A stretch of 35,544 nt of DNA from an uncultured Alphaproteobacteria bacterium (GTDB taxonomy: Bacteria; Pseudomonadota; Alphaproteobacteria; Puniceispirillales; Marisalimonadaceae), in NCBI GenBank assembly GCA_937142855.1, contig CAKZQZ010000040.1, forward strand, positions 1 through 35,544, in the 5' to 3' direction. The notes under the pieces were generated by a model, which saw only the letters and a program-made list of their open reading frames with translations, made no database searches and was not told where the DNA came from. Of the stretch, positions 7,501 through 15,882 are shown piece by piece. The position numbers and the translations under genes are program-made. Position 1 is the stretch's first letter. Each line of letters starts with the position of its first letter.

Positions 7501-8115
7501 ATGTTAAATGTTTCATTAAATGAAATATATTCAGAAACTTACAAAGCTTACAGAAGTGTAGGAATTGAATGGGGAATAGCAAAAGATGGAGCAAATTTAT
7601 CAAGATGGTTGGCAGAACATAATTTTTACTTTCTTGGCTCTACACTTAAAAATGCAGACCTTTACAAGACAGGTAAAATTTCACTGTCCTTAAGAAATAA
7701 CACTTTAAAAAAACCATTTAGTGCGGCTTTAATGGGCTTACTTTTAGTTGAGTATATCTCATCTGGTAATGTAAAATGGCAAGGATATATTTATGATTAT
7801 AAATTCTTAATAGCTTCCATGGCAATCATTGCAAAAGAACAAAATGTAAATTTAATATTAAAAGATAATAAAACGACTATTGCCTACACACTAGAAAAGA
7901 ATATTTTCCTACAAAAAGATAAAATAATTAATACCAATTACTTTTACTTAGAACCTTTCCATTTAAAAGAAAAGCTTAGTCTTAACCACTTGGAGACTTT
8001 AAAAGCTTTACCTGTTCCAAAAGTTAATAAAAATTGTTGGGAAAGATTAAAACTAATGGCATTTGAAACATACGTCCCAGAAAGCGAAACATCTAAAACG
8101 GGTGCTGGGTATTAA
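7501..8115 (+). CDS. DUF3726-like protein
   Basis: Seen: 204 residues starting MLNVSLNEIYSETYKAYRSVG with EWGIAKDGANLSRWLAEHN, and ending in a segment (AFETYVPESETSKTGAGY) that I recognise as typical of proteins annotated DUF3726. No signal peptide. Function is unknown for the family. It begins 2 bp after the 567-residue gene, so it is the last gene of the coupled trio. Its stop codon overlaps that of the leftward enolase-superfamily gene: both TAA codons share the TTAA at 8112-8115, so the two operons meet with no terminator space between them. Confidence 0.6.
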   Translation: MLNVSLNEIYSETYKAYRSVGIEWGIAKDGANLSRWLAEHNFYFLGSTLKNADLYKTGKISLSLRNNTLKKPFSAALMGLLLVEYISSGNVKWQGYIYDYKFLIASMAIIAKEQNVNLILKDNKTTIAYTLEKNIFLQKDKIINTNYFYLEPFHLKEKLSLNHLETLKALPVPKVNKNCWERLKLMAFETYVPESETSKTGAGY

Positions 8116-9218
8116 AGTGTCTTAACAGCAAAGTCCTTTATAACATCCTTATCTGGATCTAAGCCTAACCCTATAGTGTCCGGAGTTTTAAAAAAACCAT
8201 CTTGGGGGGTAAAAATTTCTTTTGGATAAAGATATGCCTCAAAGTCTATAAAAAATCTTTCTAGTAAACCAGGGTTTGGCATTGACTGTGCCAAATGCAA
8301 TGTAGCTAAAAAACCTGGTCCAAAATAAGGAGAGTGGGGCATTACCTGTACACCATAAGTATCAGCAAGGTGATTGATTTTTTTGAATTCTGTAATGCCG
8401 CCAACTTTAGTAACACTTGGTTGTGCATAGTCTACAGCTTCAGCATCAAACATCTTTTTAAACTCAAATGACGTACAAGCGTTTTCTCCTGCAGCAATTG
8501 GTATAAAAGTATCAGCCCTTAAATTTGACAAACTTTCAAAATCCTCTGGTGGGTTTATAGGTTCCTCAACCCAGTATAGAGAATACTCTTCCCAAGAATT
8601 AAGCATTTGTCTTGCTTCATCTTTTGTCCAAGGACAATTTGTATCTACCATAATTGGAATATCATCTCCTAAAATATCCCTGGCAGCTTTTACTTCAGAG
8701 GTAAAAATTTCGTGCAGTTTTATATATTTATATCCTAAATTTTTTGCATGTTTACATCTATCCTGAACAGATTCAGCATCTTCATATCGCCACAAACTTG
8801 CATAAGCAGGTAATTGTTTTTTACCCGTTGACCCTAGTAGATTACATAAGGGTAGATTACTATGTTTAGCTACAATATCCCATAAAGCTATGTCTACAGC
8901 GCTAATTGCAAATATTGTAATTCCATATCTACCAAAAAGATGAAGTTTTTTTTGTAGTTCAAAATTAATTTGTTGAACGTTTAAGGGATTTTTACCTATT
9001 AAATGAGGCTTTACCATAGTATTAATGGCTTCTGCTACAGCTCTTCTACAATGGAAAGAAAAAGCATCACCCCACCCTACTATACCAACATCAGTTTCAA
9101 CCTTAACCAAGCAAAAATCTAATGCGTCAGATTTTAAAAAATTAGAAGAGGCTTGCTTTGTTACACCGGTAGAAAATGGTATTTTAAGTTCAAAAACTTC
9201 AATATTGGTAATTTTCAT
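8112..9218 (-). CDS. Mandelate racemase/muconate lactonizing enzyme family protein (enolase superfamily)
   Basis: Abstracts a proton next to a carboxylate on a hydroxy or amino acid, typically as a dehydratase, epimerase or racemase. Seen: 368 residues with the capping domain (1-125) and barrel. Metal ligands are D192 (MVDTN), E218/E219 (WVEEP) and E245 (AAGEN); base candidates are K167 and H169 in IKLHE and H295 in MPHSP. The aspartate that usually pairs with that histidine, expected in a QPD motif, is serine here (QPSVTKVGG, S268). Neighbours are an SDR dehydrogenase and a VOC protein upstream in the same operon, consistent with sugar-acid or hydroxy-acid breakdown. AGGA ribosome-binding site; starts 18 bp after the small membrane protein. 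The substrate cannot be inferred. Confidence 0.85.
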   Translation of the reverse strand: MKITNIEVFELKIPFSTGVTKQASSNFLKSDALDFCLVKVETDVGIVGWGDAFSFHCRRAVAEAINTMVKPHLIGKNPLNVQQINFELQKKLHLFGRYGITIFAISAVDIALWDIVAKHSNLPLCNLLGSTGKKQLPAYASLWRYEDAESVQDRCKHAKNLGYKYIKLHEIFTSEVKAARDILGDDIPIMVDTNCPWTKDEARQMLNSWEEYSLYWVEEPINPPEDFESLSNLRADTFIPIAAGENACTSFEFKKMFDAEAVDYAQPSVTKVGGITEFKKINHLADTYGVQVMPHSPYFGPGFLATLHLAQSMPNPGLLERFFIDFEAYLYPKEIFTPQDGFFKTPDTIGLGLDPDKDVIKDFAVKTL

Positions 9219-9236
9219 TTTAATTCCTAACTTTTA

Positions 9237-9440
9237 CTAATGAGCCTCATGATCAGCTAACCACTTAATTACTTTAGCTGCTGGATATAACCATAATAAA
9301 CCTGCCAATATATATATTATCCAATCTATTAACCAAAAAAAACCAGTAATAAATTCAAATGCATACATAAAAAAACCAACATACATAATTAATAATGGAA
9401 TAATACCTATAACCACAACAAAATGGCGCCACCTTTTCAT
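9237..9440 (-). CDS. Small two-helix membrane protein, DUF2842-like
   Basis: Seen: 67 residues with two hydrophobic segments (about 8-30 and 35-58) and the sequence YILAGLLWLYPAAKVIKWL near the C-terminus, which resembles the 'AGLLW-x-P-x(4)-I-x-W' ending of DUF2842 proteins found in alphaproteobacteria. Function unknown. AAGGA ribosome-binding site upstream. It sits between the SDR and enolase-superfamily genes and is close enough (18-25 bp) to both to be co-transcribed. Unlike its neighbours it is not an enzyme, so it may be a passenger in the operon or an accessory transport subunit. Confidence 0.6.
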   Translation of the reverse strand: MKRWRHFVVVIGIIPLLIMYVGFFMYAFEFITGFFWLIDWIIYILAGLLWLYPAAKVIKWLADHEAH

Positions 9441-9465
9441 CTAATTTTCCTTTTTACTAACTATC

Positions 9466-10257
9466 TTAACTTGGGATAAGTCCGCCATCTACATTATAGG
9501 ATTGGCCCGTAATATTTCTTGCTCCAGATGATGATAAAAAAACAACCATAGCAGCAATATCTTCTGGATAATTTGGCCTTTGTAATGGAATGTCTCTTAC
9601 ATAATGCTTCATAATATCTTCTTCAGATTTGTTTTGTTCCAACGATCTTTTTTTAACAATATCAGATAAAATGTTTGTATACGTAATCCCTGGACATATA
9701 GAGTTTACTGTTATTTCGTGTTTGGCTAATTCTTGAGCAGCAGTTTTAGTTAAACTTATTACAGCACCTTTACTTGCAGCATAAATAGCATTTGAAACAT
9801 CTACAAAACCCTTTCCACCAACAGAAGCCATGTTAATAATTCTACCACCATTATTTTGTTTTATCATCTGTTTGGCAGCTTCTTGAAGGCAAAAAAATGT
9901 ACCTTTTGCATTTACATTATGTATCCAATCCCAATCGTCTTCTGTTAAGTCCATTATCTTAGATGTACGAGTAACCCCAGCATTATTTACCAAAATATCC
10001 AAAGAACCGTATTTGACCACTGTATCTTTTATCATTTTTTTAATATCAGCACTTTTAGTCACATCCATTTCTATTGAAAGTCCATTTCCATTATTATCTA
10101 AAATAATTTCAAGGGTTTCATTTGCTTGATTTAAATCAATGTCAGCACATACTACATTGTATCCTTTTTTGCCCATAGCTATTGCTATAGCCCTACCTAT
10201 ACCGTTCCCAGCACCCGTAATACAAATATTTTTAAAAACTCTTTCCATATGAATCAT
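9466..10257 (-). CDS. Short-chain dehydrogenase/reductase (SDR), probably NAD-dependent
   Basis: Seen: 263 residues, classical SDR size. Cofactor motif TGAGNGIG (14-21), NNAG (91-94), catalytic S145, Y159 and K163 (YAASK), and a C-terminal GGLIPS end. The acidic residues after the second strand (ADID, about 38-41) favour NAD over NADP. Known: family members oxidise secondary alcohols or reduce ketones; here the likely substrate is the product or precursor of the neighbouring enolase-superfamily enzyme (inference). The start is 6 bp after the VOC gene stop with AGGA in front; an ATG three codons later is an alternative. Confidence 0.9.
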   Translation of the reverse strand: MIHMERVFKNICITGAGNGIGRAIAIAMGKKGYNVVCADIDLNQANETLEIILDNNGNGLSIEMDVTKSADIKKMIKDTVVKYGSLDILVNNAGVTRTSKIMDLTEDDWDWIHNVNAKGTFFCLQEAAKQMIKQNNGGRIINMASVGGKGFVDVSNAIYAASKGAVISLTKTAAQELAKHEITVNSICPGITYTNILSDIVKKRSLEQNKSEEDIMKHYVRDIPLQRPNYPEDIAAMVVFLSSSGARNITGQSYNVDGGLIPS

Positions 10258-10263
10258 AAAATC

Positions 10264-11100
10264 CTAAACGGCTTGGTTAACCTCTAACATATTGGCATTA
10301 ATGTCATATAAGTAAATTTGATGAAAGCCAGGCATTGCATAAACTTTAGCATCAGAGTAAAGAATATTATTTTTATCTAATCTGTTTTTTAAACTAGATA
10401 AATCTTTAATTGTAAATGCTGGGTGCCCACCTATTGAAGGGTTGTGAGCAAAATTATTTCTATAACCAAAACCATCATCTGGCTTAATGACATGAAGGCC
10501 TCTGTTATTATTGGACAGAGGTAAAATTGCTAATTCTGACGGGTCTATGCTAAAATCACCTTTATTTTTTGGTGCAACCCATTCACCCTCAATCATCTCC
10601 GAAATATTTGTAAAAAAATCTATTGAACTTCTAACGTCTAAAGATTCTAAATTCATATGATGGACGCCCCAATCAAGTCCCATAGACCAACTATTGGTTT
10701 CTTTGTTAAATCCATTATTATCTTGAACAAAATGAATTAAATTTAATGATGGCTCTTGAACATAAAGACTATGCAATGACACACCATCACCTGAAGTTTC
10801 AAAAATAAAATCAATTTTTTTTCTCTCTAAATTAGTCTTAATTTTCAATATATTATCTACTAATATTGAAACATAACTTCGTCTACTTTGTATCTTATCG
10901 TTTAATTTAAGATCTGGCATCGGCTTGAATAATCTTAACCCTAATCCCTTATTTCCGAAATAAACACTTTCTTCTTTTTCAAAAATATTTTGGTACAAAG
11001 TCTCCTGTTTGTCTTGATGAGGAAAAATTAGCTGATAAAACTTTTTTGATTTTTCGAGATCATGAACGGGAACAGAGACATTTAAAATAGACCAATTCAT
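10264..11100 (-). CDS. VOC family protein (glyoxalase/extradiol dioxygenase fold), two domains
   Basis: Seen: 278 residues forming two vicinal-oxygen-chelate modules: residues 1-130 (opening LNVSVPVHDLEKSKKFYQLIF) and about 145-278 (opening WGVHHMNLESLDVRSSIDFF, ending in FHQIYLYDINANMLEVNQ). HHMN and the terminal glutamate in MLEVN are at positions where VOC enzymes bind metal. Known: lactoylglutathione lyases, extradiol dioxygenases and epimerases share this fold; which one applies cannot be read from the sequence. First gene of the leftward four-gene operon, with AAGGA eight bases before ATG, divergent from the TauD gene. Confidence 0.8.
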   Translation of the reverse strand: MNWSILNVSVPVHDLEKSKKFYQLIFPHQDKQETLYQNIFEKEESVYFGNKGLGLRLFKPMPDLKLNDKIQSRRSYVSILVDNILKIKTNLERKKIDFIFETSGDGVSLHSLYVQEPSLNLIHFVQDNNGFNKETNSWSMGLDWGVHHMNLESLDVRSSIDFFTNISEMIEGEWVAPKNKGDFSIDPSELAILPLSNNNRGLHVIKPDDGFGYRNNFAHNPSIGGHPAFTIKDLSSLKNRLDKNNILYSDAKVYAMPGFHQIYLYDINANMLEVNQAV

Positions 11101-11212
11101 TTAAAATTCCTTATTTATCATAAATTATTAAATAAAAAGTAAAACTATCAAATGTTTACAAAAATAACAAATTGAATAAGAATTAGATTTCTATTTACTT
11201 AAGGAATTTAAA
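11101..11212 (+). promoter_or_regulatory. Divergent promoter region with matching leaders on both strands
   Basis: The 112 bp between the two operons end in near-identical translation leaders facing outward: on the + strand AAGGAATTTAAA then ATG (11213), on the - strand AAGGAATTTTAA then ATG (11100). These AAGGA sites fix both start codons. The middle is over 80 % A+T and must hold both promoters; I cannot single out convincing -35/-10 pairs. Confidence 0.6.
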
Positions 11213-12115
11213 ATGGAAATTACGGTTTTATCTGATAACTTTGGCGTTGAAATTACTAAATTTGATTGTTCTCAAAATATTCAATTAAATGATATCAAGA
11301 CACTTAAGGATTTAATCCAAAGTAAACATTTTATCTGCTTTAAAAATCAAAATTTAGATGGTAATTCTCTGGCAAATTTTACAAAAAACTTTGGAGATTT
11401 AGAAGCATATCCGGAAAAAGACAAAACAAAAGGAAAAATAGAAATTTTTAATGTTTCTAATGTATCAGAAAAAGGGGAGCATTTATCACCAGATGATCAG
11501 AGGGTTATACTGCAGAAAAATAACTCACGTTGGCATACTGACAGTTCTTATAGATATTTTCCAGCATCTTTTTCTATACTTTATGGTCAAGAGACCCTTC
11601 CAAACGAAGCTGCCGGAGGTCAAACTGAATTTTCTAACATGTTAATAGCTTACGAAGATCTGCCAGAGGATAAAAAGGAGTTGTTAGAACCACTCCATCA
11701 AGTTCACTCCTATAATGACATAAGAAGACTTGAGCCTGGCTTACCAGAACTGACATACGAAGAAAAATCAAACTTTCCTCCAGTAACACACCCTGTAGTC
11801 AGGGTGCATCCTGATAGAAATTATAAAAAGTCTTTATATTTCACATCCAATACTAGCTTAGAAATTGGAGGAATGAGCCTTGAAGAAGGAAAAAAACTAC
11901 ACAGTTGGCTAGTACAATATATAAGCCAGGATCAGTTTTGTTATAAACATTATTGGGAAAAAAATGATCTTATAATGTGGGATAACAGAGTACTATTACA
12001 TAGGGTTATTCCTTATAACTATGCCAAGTATAGAAGAGCAATGATTAGAGGAACAGTTGAGGGCACAGTTCCTGTTCTTGGTCCATTTTCAAATCAAATT
12101 AGAATGCGGCTCTAA
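11213..12115 (+). CDS. TauD/TfdA family Fe(II)/2-oxoglutarate dioxygenase
   Basis: Seen: 300 residues, normal family length. Iron ligands H108 and D110 in WHTDSSYR, H263 in LLHRVIPY, and 2-oxoglutarate-binding arginines near 274-279 (YRRAMIRG); WDNR before the distal histidine is typical of the family. Known: these enzymes release sulfite from taurine, cleave aryloxyacetates or hydroxylate carnitine precursors and other acids. The surroundings (deacetylase and gamma-glutamyltransferase downstream, enolase/SDR/VOC enzymes divergent) do not point to taurine; no taurine transporter or sulfite exporter is adjacent. First gene of the rightward operon with a good AAGGA site. Confidence 0.9.
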   Translation: MEITVLSDNFGVEITKFDCSQNIQLNDIKTLKDLIQSKHFICFKNQNLDGNSLANFTKNFGDLEAYPEKDKTKGKIEIFNVSNVSEKGEHLSPDDQRVILQKNNSRWHTDSSYRYFPASFSILYGQETLPNEAAGGQTEFSNMLIAYEDLPEDKKELLEPLHQVHSYNDIRRLEPGLPELTYEEKSNFPPVTHPVVRVHPDRNYKKSLYFTSNTSLEIGGMSLEEGKKLHSWLVQYISQDQFCYKHYWEKNDLIMWDNRVLLHRVIPYNYAKYRRAMIRGTVEGTVPVLGPFSNQIRMRL

Positions 12116-12138
12116 TTAAGTTTAAATAGGAGTATAAA

Positions 12139-13032
12139 TTGGATAAAATACACCCCAATAAAAGACTACCCTACTCAGCTATTGTCGATAGAAAACGTCT
12201 AAAACTACCCAATGAAGCAAGGGTAATTATTTGGCCAATTCTTGCTTTAGAAGTGTGGGATATAGTAAGGCCTATGGCAAGAATGATTATCACGCCTCCC
12301 CAAGGCTCTCCACTTCTTCCTGATTTCCCAAATTGGAGTTGGCACGAATACGGTATGAGAGTTGGTTTTTGGCGTATAAAAAAGATGTTAGAAGAATTGA
12401 ATATAAAGCCCACTGTAACTTTGAATGCCAGAACTTGCCTAGAATACCCTCGCGTCGCTGAAGCTTGCCTAGAAAATAACTGGGAATTTAATGCTCATGC
12501 CTATGAACAAATTCCTATGCATAAACTAGATGATGAGGCGGGTAGTATTGCAAAAACAATGGATGTTATTAGTAATTTCTGTGGATATAGACCCAAAGGT
12601 TGGTTTGGACCTGGACTTACACAGACCTTCGATACCATTGATCACTTAGCATCGAATGGTATTGAATATATTGGAGACTGGGTTCTTGATGATCAACCTG
12701 TATGGGTAAAAACGAAAACAAACCCTATTGCAGCACTCCCGTATAACTATGAAATACATGATATTGTATTAATGGCGATACAGCATCATGAATCAAATGT
12801 TTATAAAAAAAGGTCACTAGATTATTTTGAAACTATTTATGAAGAAAGTGAAGAGAATATTAAGGTAATGGCTTTAGCTATGCATCCTTATTTGTCAGGA
12901 TCACCACATAGAATAAAATACGTAAGGCAAACCTTTGAAGAAATTTTATCCAAACCTGGAGTGATTTGTTGGGATGGAGTTCAAATATTAGAATGGTTTG
13001 AAAGAGCCGTTGGCAAACCTGGTTCTTTATAA
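12139..13032 (+). CDS. Polysaccharide deacetylase-like protein (PuuE/allantoinase-type)
   Basis: Seen: 297 residues. The start is a TTG, supported by TAGGAG seven bases upstream; no in-frame ATG fits better. The sequence has the NodB-like fold signature of the PuuE group: WSWHEYGMRVGFWR, FNAHAYEQ, GWFGPGLTQTFDT and a late ALAMHPYLSGSPHR. Known: PuuE-type enzymes act on allantoin and related C-N bonds rather than on polysaccharide. The usual metal-binding aspartate pair of sugar deacetylases is not evident. It begins 23 bp after the TauD stop. The product probably hydrolyses an amide or ureide in the same unknown pathway (inference). Confidence 0.85.
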   Translation: MDKIHPNKRLPYSAIVDRKRLKLPNEARVIIWPILALEVWDIVRPMARMIITPPQGSPLLPDFPNWSWHEYGMRVGFWRIKKMLEELNIKPTVTLNARTCLEYPRVAEACLENNWEFNAHAYEQIPMHKLDDEAGSIAKTMDVISNFCGYRPKGWFGPGLTQTFDTIDHLASNGIEYIGDWVLDDQPVWVKTKTNPIAALPYNYEIHDIVLMAIQHHESNVYKKRSLDYFETIYEESEENIKVMALAMHPYLSGSPHRIKYVRQTFEEILSKPGVICWDGVQILEWFERAVGKPGSL

Positions 13033-13071
13033 AGACATGCTTAATTATTAGTAATGCTATATTAATAACTT

Positions 13072-14862
13072 ATGAGTTATATAAAATTAATAAAAATATT
13101 TAAAATAAAAATTTTAAGCTTTTTTTTATTTATATTCATCAACAATGCTTTTGCCGTACAACAATCTGACAAAATAAAACCTGAAATTTTTAATATTAAT
13201 ACAGATAAATTTTTGAAATTAAAAAATGAGGGTAAACCAATAATAGCTCGCAAATGGATGGTTGTGACAGCTAATCAACAAGCTTCAAAAGTAGCTGCAA
13301 AAATTTTAAGCAAAGGGGGAACCGCAGTTGATGCCATGATATCTGCACAATTAGTTTTAGGATTGGTAGAACCAGAATCTTCTGGTCTTGGCGGAGGAGC
13401 CTTTTTAGTCTATTTCAATAGTTCAACTAATAAAATCACAACTTTAGATGGAAGAGAGACTGCACCATTAAATGTGGACGAAAAGATGTTTCAAGACCCT
13501 AACGGAAAAGCTATTAAATTTTTTGATGCTGTTGTAGGCGGTAAATCAGTTGGTACTCCAGGAACCCCTGCTTTACTTGAGAATGCTCATAAAAAATGGG
13601 GTAAAATTAAATGGTCAATTCTTTTTGAAGATGCAATAGAATTAGCTGACAAAGGTTTCGTAGTTTCAAAAAAATTAAGTTCATCTATACAAAAAAATCA
13701 AAAATCCCTTAGCAAATTTAAAAGAACTAAAAATTATTTTTTGCCTAATAACGAACCTCTTAAAGCTGGGATAATTTTAAAGAATAAAAATTATGCTAAA
13801 ACACTAAAAGAGCTAGCAAAAAATGGTTCAAAACCTTTTTATCAAGGCTCCATTGGGGATGAAATAATAGATACTGTACAGAATGCAAAAATTAATCCAG
13901 GTGTTTTAGATCAAAAAGACCTTCTAAATTATAGTGTTATAGAAAGAGAACCTTCTTGTATCGTCTATAGAAAGTATAAAGTATGCGGCATGGGTCCACC
14001 CTCTTCTGGTGCAATAACTGTTAATCAAATATTAGGAATGATAGAAAATTTTAACGTATCAAAACTTGGTCCTTACAATCCAGAGACATGGAGAATTATA
14101 GGTGATGCATCAAGGTTAGCCTTTGCTGATAGATCAATTTACATAGCAGACGATGATTTTATAAGTGTTCCTACACGAGAGTTAACTAATAAAACTTACC
14201 TTCAGAACAGAGCTAAAAATTTAAATAGCCTAAAAAAGATTGAAAATATCAAACCTGGTAATTTTGAAGATAAATTATCTCAAAATTTTACTGATGATAT
14301 TTCAATAGAATTACCTTCAACCTCACATATTTCTATAGTAGATGTGTATGGAAATGCTTTGTCTATGACAACCACAATTGAAAATGGGTTTGGCTCAAGG
14401 TTGATGACTAAAGGTGGGTTTTTATTAAATAATGAACTGACAGATTTTTCTTTTAAAACATATAAAAATAATAAAAGAATAGCTAATAGTATTGAGCCAG
14501 GTAAAAGGCCAAGGTCATCTATGGCACCTACTATTATTTTAAAGGATAAAAAACCAATTTATATATTAGGTAGTCCAGGAGGAAGTAATATAATTGGGTA
14601 TGTGGTGAATGCTATCATTTCCTTAATCGACTGGAAACAGGATGCACAAAGAGCAGCCTCAACAGCGCATGCTATAAATAAATTTGGAACCTATTACATA
14701 GAAAAAAATACACACCTAGTTAAACTTCAAAAATCATTAAAGAAGATGAATTTCGAAGTAAAATTAAGAAATTTTTCATCAGGACTAAATATAATACATA
14801 TAGATAAAAACTTATATGGCGGTTCTGATCATAGACGTGAAGGAATTGCAATTGGTGAGTAA
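13072..14862 (+). CDS. ggt: Gamma-glutamyltransferase (periplasmic, self-processing)
   Basis: Transfers or hydrolyses gamma-glutamyl groups of glutathione and related amides in the periplasm. Seen: 596 residues with an N-terminal signal peptide (to about FAVQ, residue 29). The autoprocessing nucleophile is T417 in PSTSHISIVD. Substrate residues match the family: R128 in LDGRETAP, SSM in RPRSSMAPTI and the GSPGGSNI oxyanion loop. Known: the precursor splits at the threonine into large and small subunits. No strong ribosome-binding site is visible before the ATG. It follows the deacetylase by 39 bp. Likely role: recovery of amino acids or glutathione; alternatively removal of a gamma-glutamyl tag in the neighbouring catabolic route (inference). 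Confidence 0.93.
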   Translation: MSYIKLIKIFKIKILSFFLFIFINNAFAVQQSDKIKPEIFNINTDKFLKLKNEGKPIIARKWMVVTANQQASKVAAKILSKGGTAVDAMISAQLVLGLVEPESSGLGGGAFLVYFNSSTNKITTLDGRETAPLNVDEKMFQDPNGKAIKFFDAVVGGKSVGTPGTPALLENAHKKWGKIKWSILFEDAIELADKGFVVSKKLSSSIQKNQKSLSKFKRTKNYFLPNNEPLKAGIILKNKNYAKTLKELAKNGSKPFYQGSIGDEIIDTVQNAKINPGVLDQKDLLNYSVIEREPSCIVYRKYKVCGMGPPSSGAITVNQILGMIENFNVSKLGPYNPETWRIIGDASRLAFADRSIYIADDDFISVPTRELTNKTYLQNRAKNLNSLKKIENIKPGNFEDKLSQNFTDDISIELPSTSHISIVDVYGNALSMTTTIENGFGSRLMTKGGFLLNNELTDFSFKTYKNNKRIANSIEPGKRPRSSMAPTIILKDKKPIYILGSPGGSNIIGYVVNAIISLIDWKQDAQRAASTAHAINKFGTYYIEKNTHLVKLQKSLKKMNFEVKLRNFSSGLNIIHIDKNLYGGSDHRREGIAIGE

Positions 14863-14945
14863 ACAACCAAATTTGTTTCACAAACTAATATTAAATTTAA
14901 CTATTGATATAATTTATAAAATTAATGTTAATTATAATACAATAA
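14863..14945. other. AT-rich convergent intergenic gap
   Basis: Stops of ggt (+) and phaB (-) face each other over 83 bp. A weak TTTGT/ACAAA hairpin with a 3-base loop lies near 14872-14884; it is too short to call a terminator. Nothing else is visible. Confidence 0.4.
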
Positions 14946-15728
14946 TTAATACATATGATGACCACCATTAATAGAAATGGTAGAGCCTGTAACGAACTGT
15001 GAGTCTTCTCGTGCTAAAAAAGCGACAGCTCTAGCTATTTCTTCTGGATGACCTAATCTTCCCACAGGAATTGTACTAATTATTTTATCTAATACATTTT
15101 GAGGAACAGCAGCAACCATTTCAGTATCAACATAACCAGGCGCAACTGTGTTAGCTGTGATATTATATCTAGCACCTTCTTGTGCAATAGCTTTAGTCAT
15201 ACCTATAATGCCTGCTTTTGCAGCGCAATAATTAACTTGACCGTATTGACCGGCTTGACCATTCACAGATGAGATATTGATAATTCTACCGAATTTATTT
15301 TTTAACATTTCGTCCCAAGATACCTTGGTCATATTGAAAACAGAGTTGAGGTTTACATTAATTACTTCCTGCCATTGCTCGACAGTCATCTTTTTAATTG
15401 TTGTATCTCTGGTAATACCAGCGTTATTTACTAGAATTGATATTGTACCATATTCATCAATAATATGTTTAACTACCTTTTCACATTCATTGAAATTAGA
15501 AACATCCCACTTAATAGCTTCTATATTTGTTTCTCTTGAAAACTTTTTAGCTTGTTCTTCATCAGATGCATAACCGGCAACAACTGTTGCACCAGCTCGC
15601 TTTAAGATTTCACAAATACCTCTTCCTATTCCTCTAGTGCCACCAGATACAAGGGCAACTTTATCGTCTGAGAAAATAACTTCGTCTTTTTGAATAGCAT
15701 TTAAATTAGATAAATTTATATCGTCCAC
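14946..15728 (-). CDS. phaB: Acetoacetyl-CoA reductase (NADPH), PhaB
   Basis: Reduces acetoacetyl-CoA to (R)-3-hydroxybutyryl-CoA, the monomer for PhaC. Seen: SDR protein with SGGTRGIG, NNAG, catalytic serine, YCAAK (Y about 167, K about 171) and the PhaB-typical NSVFNMTKVSWDEML and SSVNGQAGQYGQVNY segments and GHHMY end. The start is taken as GTG at 15728 because GGAG lies six bases upstream; this gives 260 residues. A longer frame from ATG 15779 would add 17 residues with no ribosome-binding site. Context: downstream of phaZ on the same strand, 148 bp apart, so it may have its own promoter. No thiolase (phaA) is in the window. Confidence 0.92.
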   Translation of the reverse strand: MDDINLSNLNAIQKDEVIFSDDKVALVSGGTRGIGRGICEILKRAGATVVAGYASDEEQAKKFSRETNIEAIKWDVSNFNECEKVVKHIIDEYGTISILVNNAGITRDTTIKKMTVEQWQEVINVNLNSVFNMTKVSWDEMLKNKFGRIINISSVNGQAGQYGQVNYCAAKAGIIGMTKAIAQEGARYNITANTVAPGYVDTEMVAAVPQNVLDKIISTIPVGRLGHPEEIARAVAFLAREDSQFVTGSTISINGGHHMY

Positions 15729-15817
15729 AATTAACTCCAAAAAAATAATAAAGGCGGTCGAATACATTATTTTACACAATGATACAAGTGTTAAATTTAA
15801 TTATTCAATGACAGTTA

Positions 15818-15842
15818 AAAATGATTAATATTTAATCATTTT
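15818..15842 (-). terminator. Perfect 10-bp hairpin, possible terminator between phaZ and phaB
   Basis: AAAATGATTA (15818-15827) and TAATCATTTT (15833-15842) form a perfect stem with a five-base loop. Read on the minus strand it is followed by a short T run. It has one G-C pair only, so it is weak, but it lies just after phaZ and could reduce read-through into phaB. Confidence 0.4.
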
Positions 15843-15882
15843 AGCCATCATTTATTTTATTTGAACAAAAATAAGGCTAAAA
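15839..15882 (-). repeat. Inverted repeat at the phaZ 3' end
   Basis: TTTTAGCC (15839-15846) and GGCTAAAA (15875-15882) are exact inverse copies 28 bases apart; the loop holds a second pairing (TTATTTT with AAAATAA). It overlaps the phaZ stop and abuts the hairpin at 15818. It may protect the phaZ transcript end or terminate it. Confidence 0.4.

Noticed and set aside
15729-15779. Longer PhaB start at ATG 15779
   Set aside because: No ribosome-binding site there, whereas GGAG sits six bases before the GTG at 15728 and the resulting length is closer to the family.
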